Shown: positions 43,374 to 53,114 of the stretch, piece after piece
How the letters are laid out: each line of letters opens with the position of its first letter
Numbering within the stretch: position 1 is the first letter of the stretch
Origin: Catalimonadaceae bacterium JC749
GTDB lineage: Bacteria > Bacteroidota > Bacteroidia > Cytophagales > Cyclobacteriaceae
DNA: 64,000 bases
Assembly (NCBI GenBank): GCA_021730635.1
Contig: JAJNNC010000015.1
Span: 1-64,000 of the forward strand
Direction of reading: 5' to 3'
Program-made: the position numbers and the translations under genes
Notes under the pieces: model-generated
Seen by the model: only the letters and a program-made list of their open reading frames with translations
The model's database searches: none
Told to the model about the DNA's origin: nothing

Positions 43374-45848
43374 ATGAACAGAACAAAAGTATTTACGCTG
43401 CTTGCTATGCTGTGTTTCTACAGCATCAGCCAAACCTGTTACGCTTTAGATACCATCAAAGAAAAAACCCAGGGTATGAAGAAATACCCTGGTTATTTCC
43501 CCTTTTACTGGGATGAAAAGGAAGGAAAAATATGGCTGGAGATTGCTTCCTTTGAGGAAGAGTTTCTCTATTATAACGCGATCTCAGCAGGTATGGGATC
43601 TAACGACATTGGACTCGATAGGGGGCGCATCGGTCCCGAACATGTAGTGAAGTTTGTCAGAATCGGTCCCAAAATTTTACTGATGCAGCCCAATCAAGAC
43701 TACCGGGCCCTCTCTGACAATCCACAGGAGGTAAAGGCCGTAGCAGAGGCTTTTGCCCAATCCACATTGTGGGGTTTTCAGGCAGAAGCGGAAGAAGAAG
43801 GCAAAGTACTGATAGACCTCACTGACTTTCTCTTACAGGATGCTTTCGAAGCGAGTAGCTGGATCAAGCGGGCTGAGCAGGGAAATTTCAGGGTCGATAA
43901 AAGCCGCTCTGCCATTTACCTTCCTATGACCAAAAACTTTCCCAAAAACACAGAATTCGAAACGATACTGACTCTGGTTACGGATGAGATGCCAGGAGCC
44001 TATGCCCGTAGTGTGACCCCCAGCCCTAAGGCTGTGACGCTCCGGCAACATTTTTCTTTTGTGGAGTTGCCCGATGATGCCTATGAACCAAGAGCCTTCG
44101 ATCCCAGATCGGGTTTAGGATATATCAGCTACTACGACTATGCCACCCCGGTCGGTGACCCTATAGAGAAAAAATATATCATAAGACACCGGCTCAGGAA
44201 AAAAAATCCGGAAGCGGCAGTAAGTGAAGCGGAAGAACCCATCATTTACTATCTGGATCCGGGCACGCCTGAACCGATACGGTCAGCACTCATGGAAGGA
44301 ACTGCCTGGTGGAACCAGGCTTTTGAAGCTGCGGGCTACCAAAATGCCTTTCAGGTAAAAATGCTTTCCGAAGATGCCGACCCCATGGACATCCGCTACA
44401 ATTACATTCAGTGGGTGCACCGGTCTACTCGTGGCTGGTCATATGGGGGAGGTGTAACTGATCCCCGGACCGGAGAGATTATCAAGGGAAAGGTAACGCT
44501 CGGTTCTTTGAGGATCCGACAGGATTTTCTCATCGCTCAGGGGCTGGTGGCAGATTACCAGGAGGGTAAACCTGTTCAAAAAGAAATGCTGGAGATGGCA
44601 CTGGCCAGAATACGGCAGCTGGCTGCTCATGAAGTAGGCCACACCCTGGGGTTACCCCATAATTATGCCTCCAACTACAATGACAGGGCTTCCGTGATGG
44701 ATTATCCCCATCCGGTGGTAGAAATCAAAAATGGGGCGCTGGATCTGTCGAATGCCTACGACACCGGCATAGGCGAGTGGGATAAAATTGCAATCTCTTA
44801 TGCGTATCAACATTTTCCGGAAGGAAAGGAGGAGCAGGAGGGGTTGGATAACATCATTGCCGATTATATTGCCAAGGATATCCATTATCTGACCGATCAG
44901 GATGGACGTCCCCAAGGCAGCGCCCACCCTTATGTACATCTGTGGGATAATGGTAAAAGTCCTGTGGATGAACTTAAGCATGTACTGGAAGTCAGAAAGA
45001 TAGCACTGAAGAATTTTTCTGACAATAAAATTCCGATGGGGCAGCCCTATGCAACCCTGGAAGAAGTACTGGTGCCCATCTATCTTTTTCACAGATACCA
45101 GACCGAAGCAGCCTGTAAAGTCATTGGAGGGCTATATTATAATTATGCTCTGAAAGGGGATGAGCAGGTAGTCACCCAACTGGTACCATCGGAGGAGCAG
45201 ATGGCCGCGCTGGAGGCAGTCCTTCAGACACTGGCACCAGCGAACCTGTCCATTCCCGAAGAGATCCTGGCACTGATTCCGCCCAGACCGTATGGGTATG
45301 ATAAAAATGAAAGAGAAACCTTTGATGGAAAGACAGGGCTCACCTTTGATCCTCTGGCTGCCGCAGAGGCTGCTGCTGACATGACCTTGACCTTTCTCCT
45401 GCAGCATGAAAGAGCCGCCCGTTTGATTCAGTACCATGCCAGAGACAACAGCCTGCCCGGGTATGAGGAAGTGCTGGAAGAAGTGGTGGCAAACACCTGG
45501 AAGCAAAAGGCGCCGGAAGGGCTGGCAGGAGAAGTTTACCGGGTAGTCGGAGGGCAGGTGCTGGCGCATATGATGAAACTCATCAACAACGAAGAAGCTT
45601 CCGGACAGGTAAGAGCCCTGACAGCGCTGAAACTCGGTGAACTGAAAAGCTGGATGTCAGAACAGCTATCCAAGGAAGGTAACGCCCCCCAAAGAGCGCA
45701 TTTGAGTTTTGCTCTTTCCATCATTGATAAATTCGATAAATCTTATGAAACACCGCTACCGAATGATCCTTCCGCTATTCCGGATGGTGCGCCTATTGGC
45801 AGCATGTCGGAGAGGAACATTTATAGCCAATATTCCTGCGATTATTGA
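43374..45848 (+). CDS. Large secreted zinc metalloprotease (DUF5117/DUF4953 type)
   Basis: 824-residue protein with a signal peptide ending near CYALDTIKE. The N-terminal DUF5117-like part has GYFPFYWDEKEGKIWLEI and NAISAGMGSNDIGLDRG. The central catalytic domain has ARIRQLAAHEVGHTLGLPHN (His near 419, then the HExxHxxGxxH zinc pattern), followed by SVMDYPHP, a methionine turn as in metzincins. The C-terminal helical region contains HERAARLIQYHARD. The family is common in Bacteroidota; substrates are mostly unstudied. It ends the SusC-SusD-lipoprotein unit on the same strand, 59 bases after the lipoprotein, so it likely digests peptides taken up by the same complex. No lipobox, so periplasmic or secreted. 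Confidence 0.9.
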   Translation: MNRTKVFTLLAMLCFYSISQTCYALDTIKEKTQGMKKYPGYFPFYWDEKEGKIWLEIASFEEEFLYYNAISAGMGSNDIGLDRGRIGPEHVVKFVRIGPKILLMQPNQDYRALSDNPQEVKAVAEAFAQSTLWGFQAEAEEEGKVLIDLTDFLLQDAFEASSWIKRAEQGNFRVDKSRSAIYLPMTKNFPKNTEFETILTLVTDEMPGAYARSVTPSPKAVTLRQHFSFVELPDDAYEPRAFDPRSGLGYISYYDYATPVGDPIEKKYIIRHRLRKKNPEAAVSEAEEPIIYYLDPGTPEPIRSALMEGTAWWNQAFEAAGYQNAFQVKMLSEDADPMDIRYNYIQWVHRSTRGWSYGGGVTDPRTGEIIKGKVTLGSLRIRQDFLIAQGLVADYQEGKPVQKEMLEMALARIRQLAAHEVGHTLGLPHNYASNYNDRASVMDYPHPVVEIKNGALDLSNAYDTGIGEWDKIAISYAYQHFPEGKEEQEGLDNIIADYIAKDIHYLTDQDGRPQGSAHPYVHLWDNGKSPVDELKHVLEVRKIALKNFSDNKIPMGQPYATLEEVLVPIYLFHRYQTEAACKVIGGLYYNYALKGDEQVVTQLVPSEEQMAALEAVLQTLAPANLSIPEEILALIPPRPYGYDKNERETFDGKTGLTFDPLAAAEAAADMTLTFLLQHERAARLIQYHARDNSLPGYEEVLEEVVANTWKQKAPEGLAGEVYRVVGGQVLAHMMKLINNEEASGQVRALTALKLGELKSWMSEQLSKEGNAPQRAHLSFALSIIDKFDKSYETPLPNDPSAIPDGAPIGSMSERNIYSQYSCDY

Positions 45849-45968
45849 TTAATAGATGATAAAGTATTTATCGTCCAGCTAAAATGAGTATGCGCCCAGC
45901 TGCCAAACTTGATTAAATTTAATATTATCGATTTGGTTTTTCAAAATGCTCAGTTTGCATATTCATTT

Positions 45969-46202
45969 TTAGCGCCAGTTGTGCGTTTGTTTTTTTATAC
46001 GGTTAATAATTTTAAACCCCAAATACTCTTTCAGTTTAGGGAGTTAATTTCTGTCATATTCATTTCAATAACTTATCATTCTACTTTCCGTTTGTTGCCA
46101 ATATTTTTCATTTTCTTTAATGAATTTAAGGTAGTTGTCAATTGTTTGGTCGCTTATAGGTTTGTCTACCTCAAACAATATTTCGATAACGTATTGGCTC
46201 AA
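45969..46202 (-). pseudogene. Decayed gene remnant with two internal stops
   Basis: Reading the minus strand from 46202 gives one uninterrupted frame of protein-like sequence: SQYVIEILFEVDKPISDQTI, then DNYLKFIKENEKYWQQ, SRMISY-stop-NEYDRN-stop-LPKLKEYLGFKIINRI. The internal stops are at 46065-46067 (TGA) and 46044-46046 (TAA), and the frame ends at 45969. No start codon remains at the 5' end. The helix-rich text with YWNEYDR-like spacing looks like a small uncharacterised protein family, but I cannot name it. It directly abuts the AraC gene's 3' end. Confidence 0.55.
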
Positions 46203-46223
46203 TAATGATCAAGACCGTTACAG

Positions 46224-47213
46224 CTAAACCACCGCAGCTTTATTGTACTTATTCTTGTATTCAAGAGGCGTTATACCCGTAATTTTTCTAAAAACCTCCC
46301 TAAAAGACTTGGTATTTGAATAACCCAACTCGTACATAACCTCTTTGACCGTTTTACGAGTGGTTTCAAATGCTTTTTTGGCGAATTCAACTTTTACTCT
46401 TTGTACATATTCAAGAGGCGTGTTGCCTGTTGCCTTTATAAATCTTCTATCAAAATTTCTTCTTCCAATGGCATATCTCAAGGAAAGTTCCTGAACAGAT
46501 AATTTATCATGCAAATTACCTTCGATAAATACCTGTGCTTGTTTGATCATTTCGTCGTCGTGCGTTTTCTGGCCGGCAAATATGGCAAAGATACTTTGGT
46601 TTTGCCTGTCAATTTCCACCTGGAAACTTTTGGAACAATAAATGGCCGTTGGCCTGCTGTAATATTTTTCAACGAGGTAAATAAGCAGGTTGAGAAAAGA
46701 ATACGCACCTCCATTTGTGTAAATTCCATTTTCATCAGTAATTAATCGTTCCGTTTTTAAATTTACCTGAGGGTATAATGTTTTGAAATTATTTACAGCC
46801 TGCCAATGTATTGAGCAGTTCTTGCCATCAAGCAAACCAGTGGAAGCAAGTAGATAAGCACCGGTACACATACTGGCTACCTCGGCCCCTTGTTTGTATT
46901 GTTTTTTTATCCACTCAATTAATTTCCTGTTTCCTGTCATGGTTTTTTCATACTCAAGTGCTACCGATGGAATAATGATCAGGTCTGTTTTTGCTATTTC
47001 TGAAATATTCCGGTGGGGTTTAAGTGTTAGCATTCCGCTGCTGAAATCGCTTTTTTTCGAAATCCCTGCAAGCTCTATTCTGAATACTTCTTCTTGTTTG
47101 TGTTCTTTATTGTATGCATTAGCTTCAACAAACATTTCATAAGTACCAATAATACATGCCACAGTGGTTAAGGTAGTTTGTTCTTCAGGAAGAAGCATAG
47201 TAAGATGTTTCAT
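46224..47213 (-). CDS. GlxA-family regulator: DJ-1/PfpI-like domain plus AraC DNA-binding domain
   Basis: 329-residue regulator. The N-terminal DJ-1/PfpI-like domain has the nucleophile-elbow-like MCTGAYLLASTGLLDGK, with a cysteine where the DJ-1 family has its conserved Cys, though GlxA proteins are thought not to be enzymes. The C-terminal AraC part has two helix-turn-helices: LSVQELSLRYAIGRRNFDRR and VKEVMYELGYSNTKSFREVF. The ATG at 47213 gives the proper domain start; the longer frame to 47327 adds 38 residues of unlikely text. It is divergent from the reductase gene with 182 bases between, so the reductase is a natural target. Composition is more A+T-rich than the surrounding genes. Confidence 0.9.
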   Translation of the reverse strand: MKHLTMLLPEEQTTLTTVACIIGTYEMFVEANAYNKEHKQEEVFRIELAGISKKSDFSSGMLTLKPHRNISEIAKTDLIIIPSVALEYEKTMTGNRKLIEWIKKQYKQGAEVASMCTGAYLLASTGLLDGKNCSIHWQAVNNFKTLYPQVNLKTERLITDENGIYTNGGAYSFLNLLIYLVEKYYSRPTAIYCSKSFQVEIDRQNQSIFAIFAGQKTHDDEMIKQAQVFIEGNLHDKLSVQELSLRYAIGRRNFDRRFIKATGNTPLEYVQRVKVEFAKKAFETTRKTVKEVMYELGYSNTKSFREVFRKITGITPLEYKNKYNKAAVV

Positions 47214-47395
47214 GGCCAATTTTTTTGTATGGAAAAAAAATAATTCACCCTGTCCAAAATAGTATATCAATATGTCTGATTTGCCTCCATGTTTAAAATT
47301 ATCTGGATAGTATCTTTGGCTTGTCATTATATAACTTAGTTACCACAAGTTTTTATGATAGTACTGGCAAACATTTTAAAACGAAAAAAAAAGGA

Positions 47396-47986
47396 ATGTC
47401 TAGATTAATTTCTGCAATGAAGATGTCGTTGGATGGAAAAATTTCCGGTCCTGACGGTAGTGATGCGGATTGGGTTAATGGCTGGTCCGATGACTATGGC
47501 CTGACAGAGCAGATCGATGCGTGCGTGATTGGCGGCTTGTATCCTGACTACGAGCAATACTGGACCAGGATACAACAGGAACCCGAAAAGATTCTTCACG
47601 AAACGAACAAAAAGCCAACGCCAGGCGAGGTTAAATGGGCCCGCTTTGCTGAACATACACCGCATTATGTTTTATCGAGCACCGTCAGTTCGGCTCTCTG
47701 GCCGTTGACGCGTTTTCTCCGAAGAACTGAAGATGTTGCAGATCTGAAGAAGCAGGGCGGCAAGGACATTTACCTCATTGGAGGCGCCCGCACTGTTGCC
47801 AGCTTAATTGATGCGGGATTGGTCGATGAGCTTCGTCTTATTGTTTACCCACTCATCGCTGGTGATGGAAGGGCACTCTTTGAAACAACCAAGCATCGTC
47901 AGCTGCTTAATCTGCGAGAAACACGTCAGCTTTCAGATGGGCGCGTTATGTTGATTTATGATATAAAGGCCACTACCAATTCTTAG
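47396..47986 (+). CDS. RibD C-terminal/dihydrofolate-reductase-family protein
   Basis: 196-residue reductase of the DHFR superfamily. Visible features are SRLISAMKMSLDGKISGPDG at the start (substrate and NADPH loop), DACVIGGLYPDYE, and KDIYLIGGARTVASLIDAGLVDELRLIVYPLIAGDG, the RibD_C hallmark. The end is SDGRVMLIYDI. Such stand-alone proteins may reduce pterins or other small carbonyl or imine compounds; the substrate is unknown. The ATG at 47396 follows AAGGA, a rare good Shine-Dalgarno here, and gives the correct N terminus; the longer frame from 47321 reads into the promoter. It is divergent from the AraC gene and upstream of a decayed SRPBCC gene, and clearly more G+C-rich than its neighbours. 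Confidence 0.88.
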   Translation: MSRLISAMKMSLDGKISGPDGSDADWVNGWSDDYGLTEQIDACVIGGLYPDYEQYWTRIQQEPEKILHETNKKPTPGEVKWARFAEHTPHYVLSSTVSSALWPLTRFLRRTEDVADLKKQGGKDIYLIGGARTVASLIDAGLVDELRLIVYPLIAGDGRALFETTKHRQLLNLRETRQLSDGRVMLIYDIKATTNS

Positions 47987-48053
47987 GGTCTTATGACTTA
48001 CTGTGCAGTCCTCCTTTACACCCATTAGTCATTTCAAAAAAAACTATGAAGGG

Positions 48054-48374
48054 ATTTATCACAGGGTGCAGATACTGGCACCTGTAGAAAAAGTATAGGA
48101 AGCTTTGACTACTCGAGAGGCTTTAGCCGGATGGTGGGCGCCGGATACCATTACAACCCCTTCCACATGGTCAGGGGGCATTGAAAAATGTAAGGAATTA
48201 GTATAATAGTCTGGCCCCTTCGATGTCGAGAGCCTTAATGTAAAGGTTGCTTTCTCTCCGGACCCGAGTGGAGTCCTTGTCGAGATCAGTGAAGGCCTGG
48301 ACCATTACTAGGCTTCTCAATGGTATTTAAAGGCTGGCTATAAGAATTTCACCTTTTTGTTTGAACGAAGTTAA
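48054..48374 (+). pseudogene. Decayed SRPBCC (AHSA1-like) gene with four internal stops
   Basis: One reading frame (48054 to TAA 48372-48374) shows IYHRVQILAPVEKV-stop-EALTTREALAGWWAP, the recognisable N-terminal half of an AHSA1/SRPBCC domain. Further on come FDVESLNVKVAFSPDPSG and ISEGLDHY. Stops interrupt it at 48096-48098, 48204-48206, 48207-48209 and 48309-48311. The ATG at 48046 is in another frame. Point mutations, not one frameshift, have broken it. SRPBCC proteins bind hydrophobic ligands; this one is inactive. It lies just after the RibD-like gene and was probably part of the same accessory cluster. Confidence 0.75.
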
Positions 48375-48424
48375 AGGGGCAAATTTCGCTCTGATCAAAT
48401 GCATCCATGGCAAAAAAGCCTCTA

Positions 48425-49711
48425 TTAAAGGATAAGACTCAGCAGTGACAGTCCCATGATGATATACATGGTCAGGCTTATTTTGTGAAACTGTAACAGC
48501 ATCATTTTGAGGATACCCCAGGAAAGAAAGCCGCAGGCCATACCGGTAGAAATGGAAAAACTTAAAGGCATCAAAATAATGGTAAAAATAGCCGGGATCG
48601 CTTCTTCATATTGTTCAAAATTTATCTCCTTGATCTGACTCACCATCAGAATACCCACGATGATCAAAGCGGGGGCTGTTGCATAGGCCGGTACAATGCT
48701 GATGAGGGGGATAAAGATCAGAGATACCAGAAATAGCAGACCGGTGACTACCGCGGTGAGTCCTGTTTTTCCTCCTTCTGCAATACCCGTGGCCGATTCA
48801 ATGTAGGCCGTCGTTGGCGAAGTGCCTATCAGGCTGCTAAGGATTGTAGCGATGGCATCTATGCTTAACATGCGGCTGATATGCCGGATCTTGCCATCCT
48901 TTTGTATGAGCCCTGCTTCCCGTGAACAGGCCATAAGGGTACCCAGCGTATCAAACATATCGATGTAGAGCAGGGCGAAAATAGATCCCAGCAGATTCCA
49001 GCGGAGTGCCCCCCAGATATCCAGCTTCAGCGCTACAGGCTCAATATTGATGTGGGCGGTAAAGATTCCCTGAGGTGCAGCAATCATGCCGAAGGCAGAA
49101 GCCAGCAAGGTTCCGAAAATGATCCCAATCAAAATGGCCCCCTTTACTTTTTTGATGAGTAAAAGGATGGTGACGAACAATACGCCCACACCAATCAAGA
49201 CAGGGGGCTCAAAAGCACCTAACATGACCAGCGTATTGGGATGGTCTACGATCACTCCCATATTCTGTAGACCGATAAACAGTAAAAACAGGCCGATACC
49301 CACCGAGATGGCCGAGATGATGGATCGTGGGATGGCATGAATGATTTTTTCTCTGGCCCCGACCAGGCTTAACAACAAAAAAGTAAGCCCTGCCCAAAAG
49401 ACAATCCCCAAAGCAGCCTGCCAGCTAACCCCATAGGTGATGACAATGGTATAGGTAAAAAAAGCATTCATACCCAGTCCGGGTGCCAGGGCGATCGGTA
49501 CATTGGCCGCTAAGCCCATCAGCATAGTAGACAAGGCAGAGATCAGACAGGTCACGGCAATCAGGGCCTCTTTGGGCATGCCAGCCCCTTCCAGGATAGA
49601 AGGGTTGACGAAGATAATATAGGCCATGGTCAGATAGGTTGTCAAACCGGCCACCAACTCTGTTCTGACAGACGAATGTCGATCTTTCAGCCGGAATAAT
49701 TTTTCAATCAT
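48425..49711 (-). CDS. NCS2-family purine permease, AzgA-like
   Basis: 428-residue inner-membrane transporter with about twelve to fourteen predicted helices. The N-terminal signature ELVAGLTTYLTMAYIIFVNP and NVPIALAPGLGMNAFFTYTI is characteristic of the AzgA/PbuG/GhxP group, which imports adenine, hypoxanthine or guanine with protons. Other family segments are SREAGLIQKDGKI, SLIGTSPTTAYIESATGIAEGGKTGL and NFEQYEEAIPA. The length is normal. It is the last gene of a minus-strand cluster containing adenosine deaminase, a NUP protein and a TonB receptor, which supports a purine-base substrate, probably hypoxanthine or adenine. The gap of 101 bases to the receptor gene holds GC-rich stem-loops but no purine riboswitch signature. 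Start ATG 49711. Confidence 0.92.
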   Translation of the reverse strand: MIEKLFRLKDRHSSVRTELVAGLTTYLTMAYIIFVNPSILEGAGMPKEALIAVTCLISALSTMLMGLAANVPIALAPGLGMNAFFTYTIVITYGVSWQAALGIVFWAGLTFLLLSLVGAREKIIHAIPRSIISAISVGIGLFLLFIGLQNMGVIVDHPNTLVMLGAFEPPVLIGVGVLFVTILLLIKKVKGAILIGIIFGTLLASAFGMIAAPQGIFTAHINIEPVALKLDIWGALRWNLLGSIFALLYIDMFDTLGTLMACSREAGLIQKDGKIRHISRMLSIDAIATILSSLIGTSPTTAYIESATGIAEGGKTGLTAVVTGLLFLVSLIFIPLISIVPAYATAPALIIVGILMVSQIKEINFEQYEEAIPAIFTIILMPLSFSISTGMACGFLSWGILKMMLLQFHKISLTMYIIMGLSLLSLIL

Positions 49712-49812
49712 ACCTAAAGTGGGTAAGTTGTGTCAACGCCCCCTGAAAATAAGGGCATTTCTTATAAAATACTATGCCATCAGGCAGGAGCCTGTGCGTT
49801 TCTCCCCCCAAT

Positions 49813-52800
49813 TTAAAACGTATATCTAAGCTCAAGCTGTCCTTGCCACAATGCACTGTTGATGCCGGATTCCAGAATATCCCAGGGGTCCTGATCACTG
49901 GGAGCCGAAAATGAAAAAGCAGGTGTGGTGCCATTTTCCAGCATACCCTGATAGGTCAGCAGACGATAGTTGGGATTGTTGAGCGTCCCTACAAAGTATC
50001 GGCGTCCCCAATCCCGGTTGAGCAGGTTGGCCACATTAAAAATGTTAAAACCAACTGTCAGGGTGTGACGCGTATCATTACCGGTGGTAATAAAAAAATC
50101 CTGGCTGGCTTTCAGGTCAAAAATACCTGAAAAAGGAAGTCTGTCGGCAAAGCGCTCGGCATAAGCCCCCCGGTGATTACGCAGGTAATCATTGCCTTCA
50201 ATAAAGGCATCCAGTGCCTGCCACATAGCCTGATGTTCGTTCTCCGATAAACGGACAACCTGGCCCTCTACAACTTCTCCGAAGACAATCTCATCGGAGG
50301 AAGCCGGTATATAGATCAGATTGCGGGCGGCACTGATCCCGGGGCTGAACACTTCGTTGTTTAGGGTGCCATTGTCATTGTAGACATAGGAAAAAGGAAT
50401 GCCCGATTGTCCGGTAAATACCAAAGAAAGACGGGTGGCCATAAAACCCAGGTACTCCTTGCTGAAATCAAGGCTGGCCACTACCCGGTGTCCCGCATCA
50501 TACAGGGATGTAGCAATGGTTGCATTGTTTCTACCATTGACCTGCTCCCGGTACACCCAGTTTTCATTGTTGATGAAACCCTCGCCATCGTACAGGGACT
50601 GGGCAGTGGTATAGGAGTAAGCCACTGTTCCACCGAAACCGTTTCTTGCCGGACGTGCAAGGGTCAGTGTGGTATTCCAGGTGTAGCCTTCACTGGTGTT
50701 GGATACAAAGGTGATATTGTTGTAGGTAGGATCGATTTTTCCCGCAGTATTAAAAAGCGGACGATTGTCCGGAGTGCCTGTCAGCTGCACCGTGGCAGGT
50801 TTGATATTTACATTCTGAATACGAATGTTGTTGATATTTTTGGTATAGGTCATCTCCGCAGAGGCGATCAACCCATAGGGCAACTGAACGTCTGCACCCA
50901 GGCTTGTTCTGAATACCTGTGGATATTTAAAATCTTCGGCATAGATATCTACATCGCCCGACGGTTTGGTAAGGTTGGTAGCCAGACTATCCCGCCATTG
51001 GGCAGGGTTCGCATAAAAAGGCTGGACACCCAGCGACAAACTGCTGGTCAGTCCGTTTCGGATATACATCCCTCCGGGCCATACCCAGGGAATACGGCTG
51101 GTGAAAATACCCAGTCCACCCCTGATCTGTACATTTTGCCGACCCGTCACATCCCAGTTAAACCCTACGCGTGGACTCCAGTGGATCAGGGTTTTAGGTA
51201 AGATGCCCGCCTGTGCCCCTTGCAGCTCATAGCCAAAACTCTCTATGAGTGGAATGGTCGTATTGTTAAAGCTGGTATTGATCTGGGGCGCATCATCCAG
51301 ATTCATGGGCAGATCAATCCTGAGTCCGGGCGATACTTTCAGCCGATCATTGAGGGCGATCTCATCCTGTATATAGAAGCCCAGCTGCAAGGCACGGAAA
51401 GTAGGGGCTAAATTATCGGCCTCATCACCCAATCGAACAGGATCGTTCAGGTTGGTAGGGAGTTCATGACCGAACAGGTAAAAGGCAGGGGCTCCGTTTA
51501 AAAACTGATCCAGACCGTCAGCGCCACTGTATTGGTATTGTGGGGTAGAGAAAATGGTAAAGAGGTTCAGTATTTTAAAAAACTCATTGTGTGTGCCCAG
51601 GGTGAGGGTATGAGCGCTCTGATAAAAAGTCAGGTTGTTGGTCAGAGTAAATACATCTTGGTTCACTATATTGGAATAGGAGAAATTATCCGTTCCGAAA
51701 ATGATGGTGGCATCTCCATCGCCCACCTGCACCTGTGGAAAAGGTTGTCCGATAATATCCCGGTCGTCCCGAACGGTGGTCAATCCCAGCGTCAGGTGAT
51801 TGGAAAAGTTGGAAGATACAATACTTCGCAGTTCCAGGGCGGTAGAGTTTGTCGTACTGGGAAAATAAACGCCTGAGTTACCAAAGTAAAGTGTATTGTT
51901 GTTGGGCCGGTTTCTGTTATAACTCACAGCTTTTACATAACTATGGCGTGCCGAAAGCTTGTGCTGCTGATTGATATTCCAGTCGATCTTTCCCAGAATT
52001 TTGGTGCCGTCCAGCTCACTGGCTTCATTCTGATATCCGCCCGGATCGTAGCCATACTGCTCGTTGAGCACTTCAATCAGCTGATTGATCTTGGTTTGAT
52101 CTGCATTTCCAACATAGTTGTTAAAGGAAAAGGGCAGGGGAGTCTGATCTTTCTGTAATTCTATATTGGTAAAGAAAAACAGTTTGTCTTTGACCAGGGG
52201 ACCACCTAGGCGGAAGCCATAGACATCGGAGGTAAAAGGCGCCAGCCGCTCGTCATCAGAGGGTTTATAACCAGCCAGTTTTTCGTTTCTATGCAGGAAA
52301 TAGGCAGATCCTTCAAAATAATTTTTGCCACTACGCGTCACAGCATTGATGCCAGCCCCCGCAAATCCTCCTTTGGTCACATCATAGGGTGAGGTGACCA
52401 CCTGTATCTGTTCCAGCGCATCAATGCTGATCGGTGAGATGCCGGTCTGTCCACCGTTGGTGCCGGAATAAGCCAGTCCGAAAACGTCATTATTAACGGC
52501 CCCATCAATATAAATAGCATTGAAGCGGTTGTTCATTCCCGCAAAGGAAATACCGGTGCCGTCGCCTCTTTGCACCAGGTTAGCCTGTGGCGTGAGCCGC
52601 ATATAATCGCTCAGGGAACGTCCGATGGTGGGCAGGTTTTCCAGTTGTTTTCGGTCAATAGTCGTGGAGGGGCCGGTCCGGTTTTCATCAAACACTTCCA
52701 GGGCTGTCACAGTGATCTCTGTCAGTTGCTGGGCTTCCTCCTGCAGGGCAATGTTGAGGGCATATCGCTGTCCGATTTGCAGGTAAATATCTTTCTGCTG

Positions 52801-53073
52801 ATGGGTCTGAAAGCCGACAAAAGAAAGAGTCACCGTATAAGGACCACCTACCTGTAGGTTGGGCAGGCGGAAATTTCCCTGATCATCGGTCACACTGCCG
52901 TAGGTGGTGCCGGTAGGTTGATGCACGGCCACTACCTGCGTACCGGTCAGCGCCCCTCCCAGGTCTTCCATCACCTTACCAACAATGGAAGCGGTAGTAA
53001 CACCCTGTCCCCAGGAAGAAACAGAGGAGGCAAGGAAAAAAACAACAATGATACCTTGTTGAAATCTACTCAT
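49813..53073 (-). CDS. Oar-like TonB-dependent receptor
   Basis: 1086-residue outer-membrane receptor, not a SusC. A signal peptide ending near SSWGQG is followed by a carboxypeptidase-regulatory-like domain (ASIVGKVMEDLGGALTGTQV to GFQTHQQKDIYLQ). The plug has ENRTGPSTTIDRKQLENLPT, AGMNNRFNAIYIDGAVNND and IQVVTSPYDVTKGGFAGAG. The barrel ends in QGQLELRYTF with a terminal aromatic. This form is like Oar of Myxococcus and the OmpA-related TonB receptors that take up peptides or small molecules without a SusD. No SusD gene is adjacent. It lies between the NUP and purine-permease genes, so nucleosides or bases are a plausible ligand by context only. A -7-like element is on its 5' side at 53115-53122. 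Confidence 0.92.
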   Translation of the reverse strand: MSRFQQGIIVVFFLASSVSSWGQGVTTASIVGKVMEDLGGALTGTQVVAVHQPTGTTYGSVTDDQGNFRLPNLQVGGPYTVTLSFVGFQTHQQKDIYLQIGQRYALNIALQEEAQQLTEITVTALEVFDENRTGPSTTIDRKQLENLPTIGRSLSDYMRLTPQANLVQRGDGTGISFAGMNNRFNAIYIDGAVNNDVFGLAYSGTNGGQTGISPISIDALEQIQVVTSPYDVTKGGFAGAGINAVTRSGKNYFEGSAYFLHRNEKLAGYKPSDDERLAPFTSDVYGFRLGGPLVKDKLFFFTNIELQKDQTPLPFSFNNYVGNADQTKINQLIEVLNEQYGYDPGGYQNEASELDGTKILGKIDWNINQQHKLSARHSYVKAVSYNRNRPNNNTLYFGNSGVYFPSTTNSTALELRSIVSSNFSNHLTLGLTTVRDDRDIIGQPFPQVQVGDGDATIIFGTDNFSYSNIVNQDVFTLTNNLTFYQSAHTLTLGTHNEFFKILNLFTIFSTPQYQYSGADGLDQFLNGAPAFYLFGHELPTNLNDPVRLGDEADNLAPTFRALQLGFYIQDEIALNDRLKVSPGLRIDLPMNLDDAPQINTSFNNTTIPLIESFGYELQGAQAGILPKTLIHWSPRVGFNWDVTGRQNVQIRGGLGIFTSRIPWVWPGGMYIRNGLTSSLSLGVQPFYANPAQWRDSLATNLTKPSGDVDIYAEDFKYPQVFRTSLGADVQLPYGLIASAEMTYTKNINNIRIQNVNIKPATVQLTGTPDNRPLFNTAGKIDPTYNNITFVSNTSEGYTWNTTLTLARPARNGFGGTVAYSYTTAQSLYDGEGFINNENWVYREQVNGRNNATIATSLYDAGHRVVASLDFSKEYLGFMATRLSLVFTGQSGIPFSYVYNDNGTLNNEVFSPGISAARNLIYIPASSDEIVFGEVVEGQVVRLSENEHQAMWQALDAFIEGNDYLRNHRGAYAERFADRLPFSGIFDLKASQDFFITTGNDTRHTLTVGFNIFNVANLLNRDWGRRYFVGTLNNPNYRLLTYQGMLENGTTPAFSFSAPSDQDPWDILESGINSALWQGQLELRYTF

Positions 53074-53114
53074 AAAGATTAGGGTTTAGTGGATGTGTAG
53101 CCTGTAAAGTTGAG

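Noticed and set aside
45909-46205. 98-codon plus-strand ORF
   Set aside because: Hydrophobic, F/I-rich text typical of an antisense shadow. The minus strand gives a better, protein-like reading with two stops, annotated as a remnant.
49712-49812. Purine riboswitch before the AzgA-like permease
   Set aside because: Stem-loops occur but the conserved purine-aptamer core is absent.
50407-51201. 264-codon plus-strand ORF
   Set aside because: Antisense to the TonB receptor gene, which has clear family features. No support of its own.
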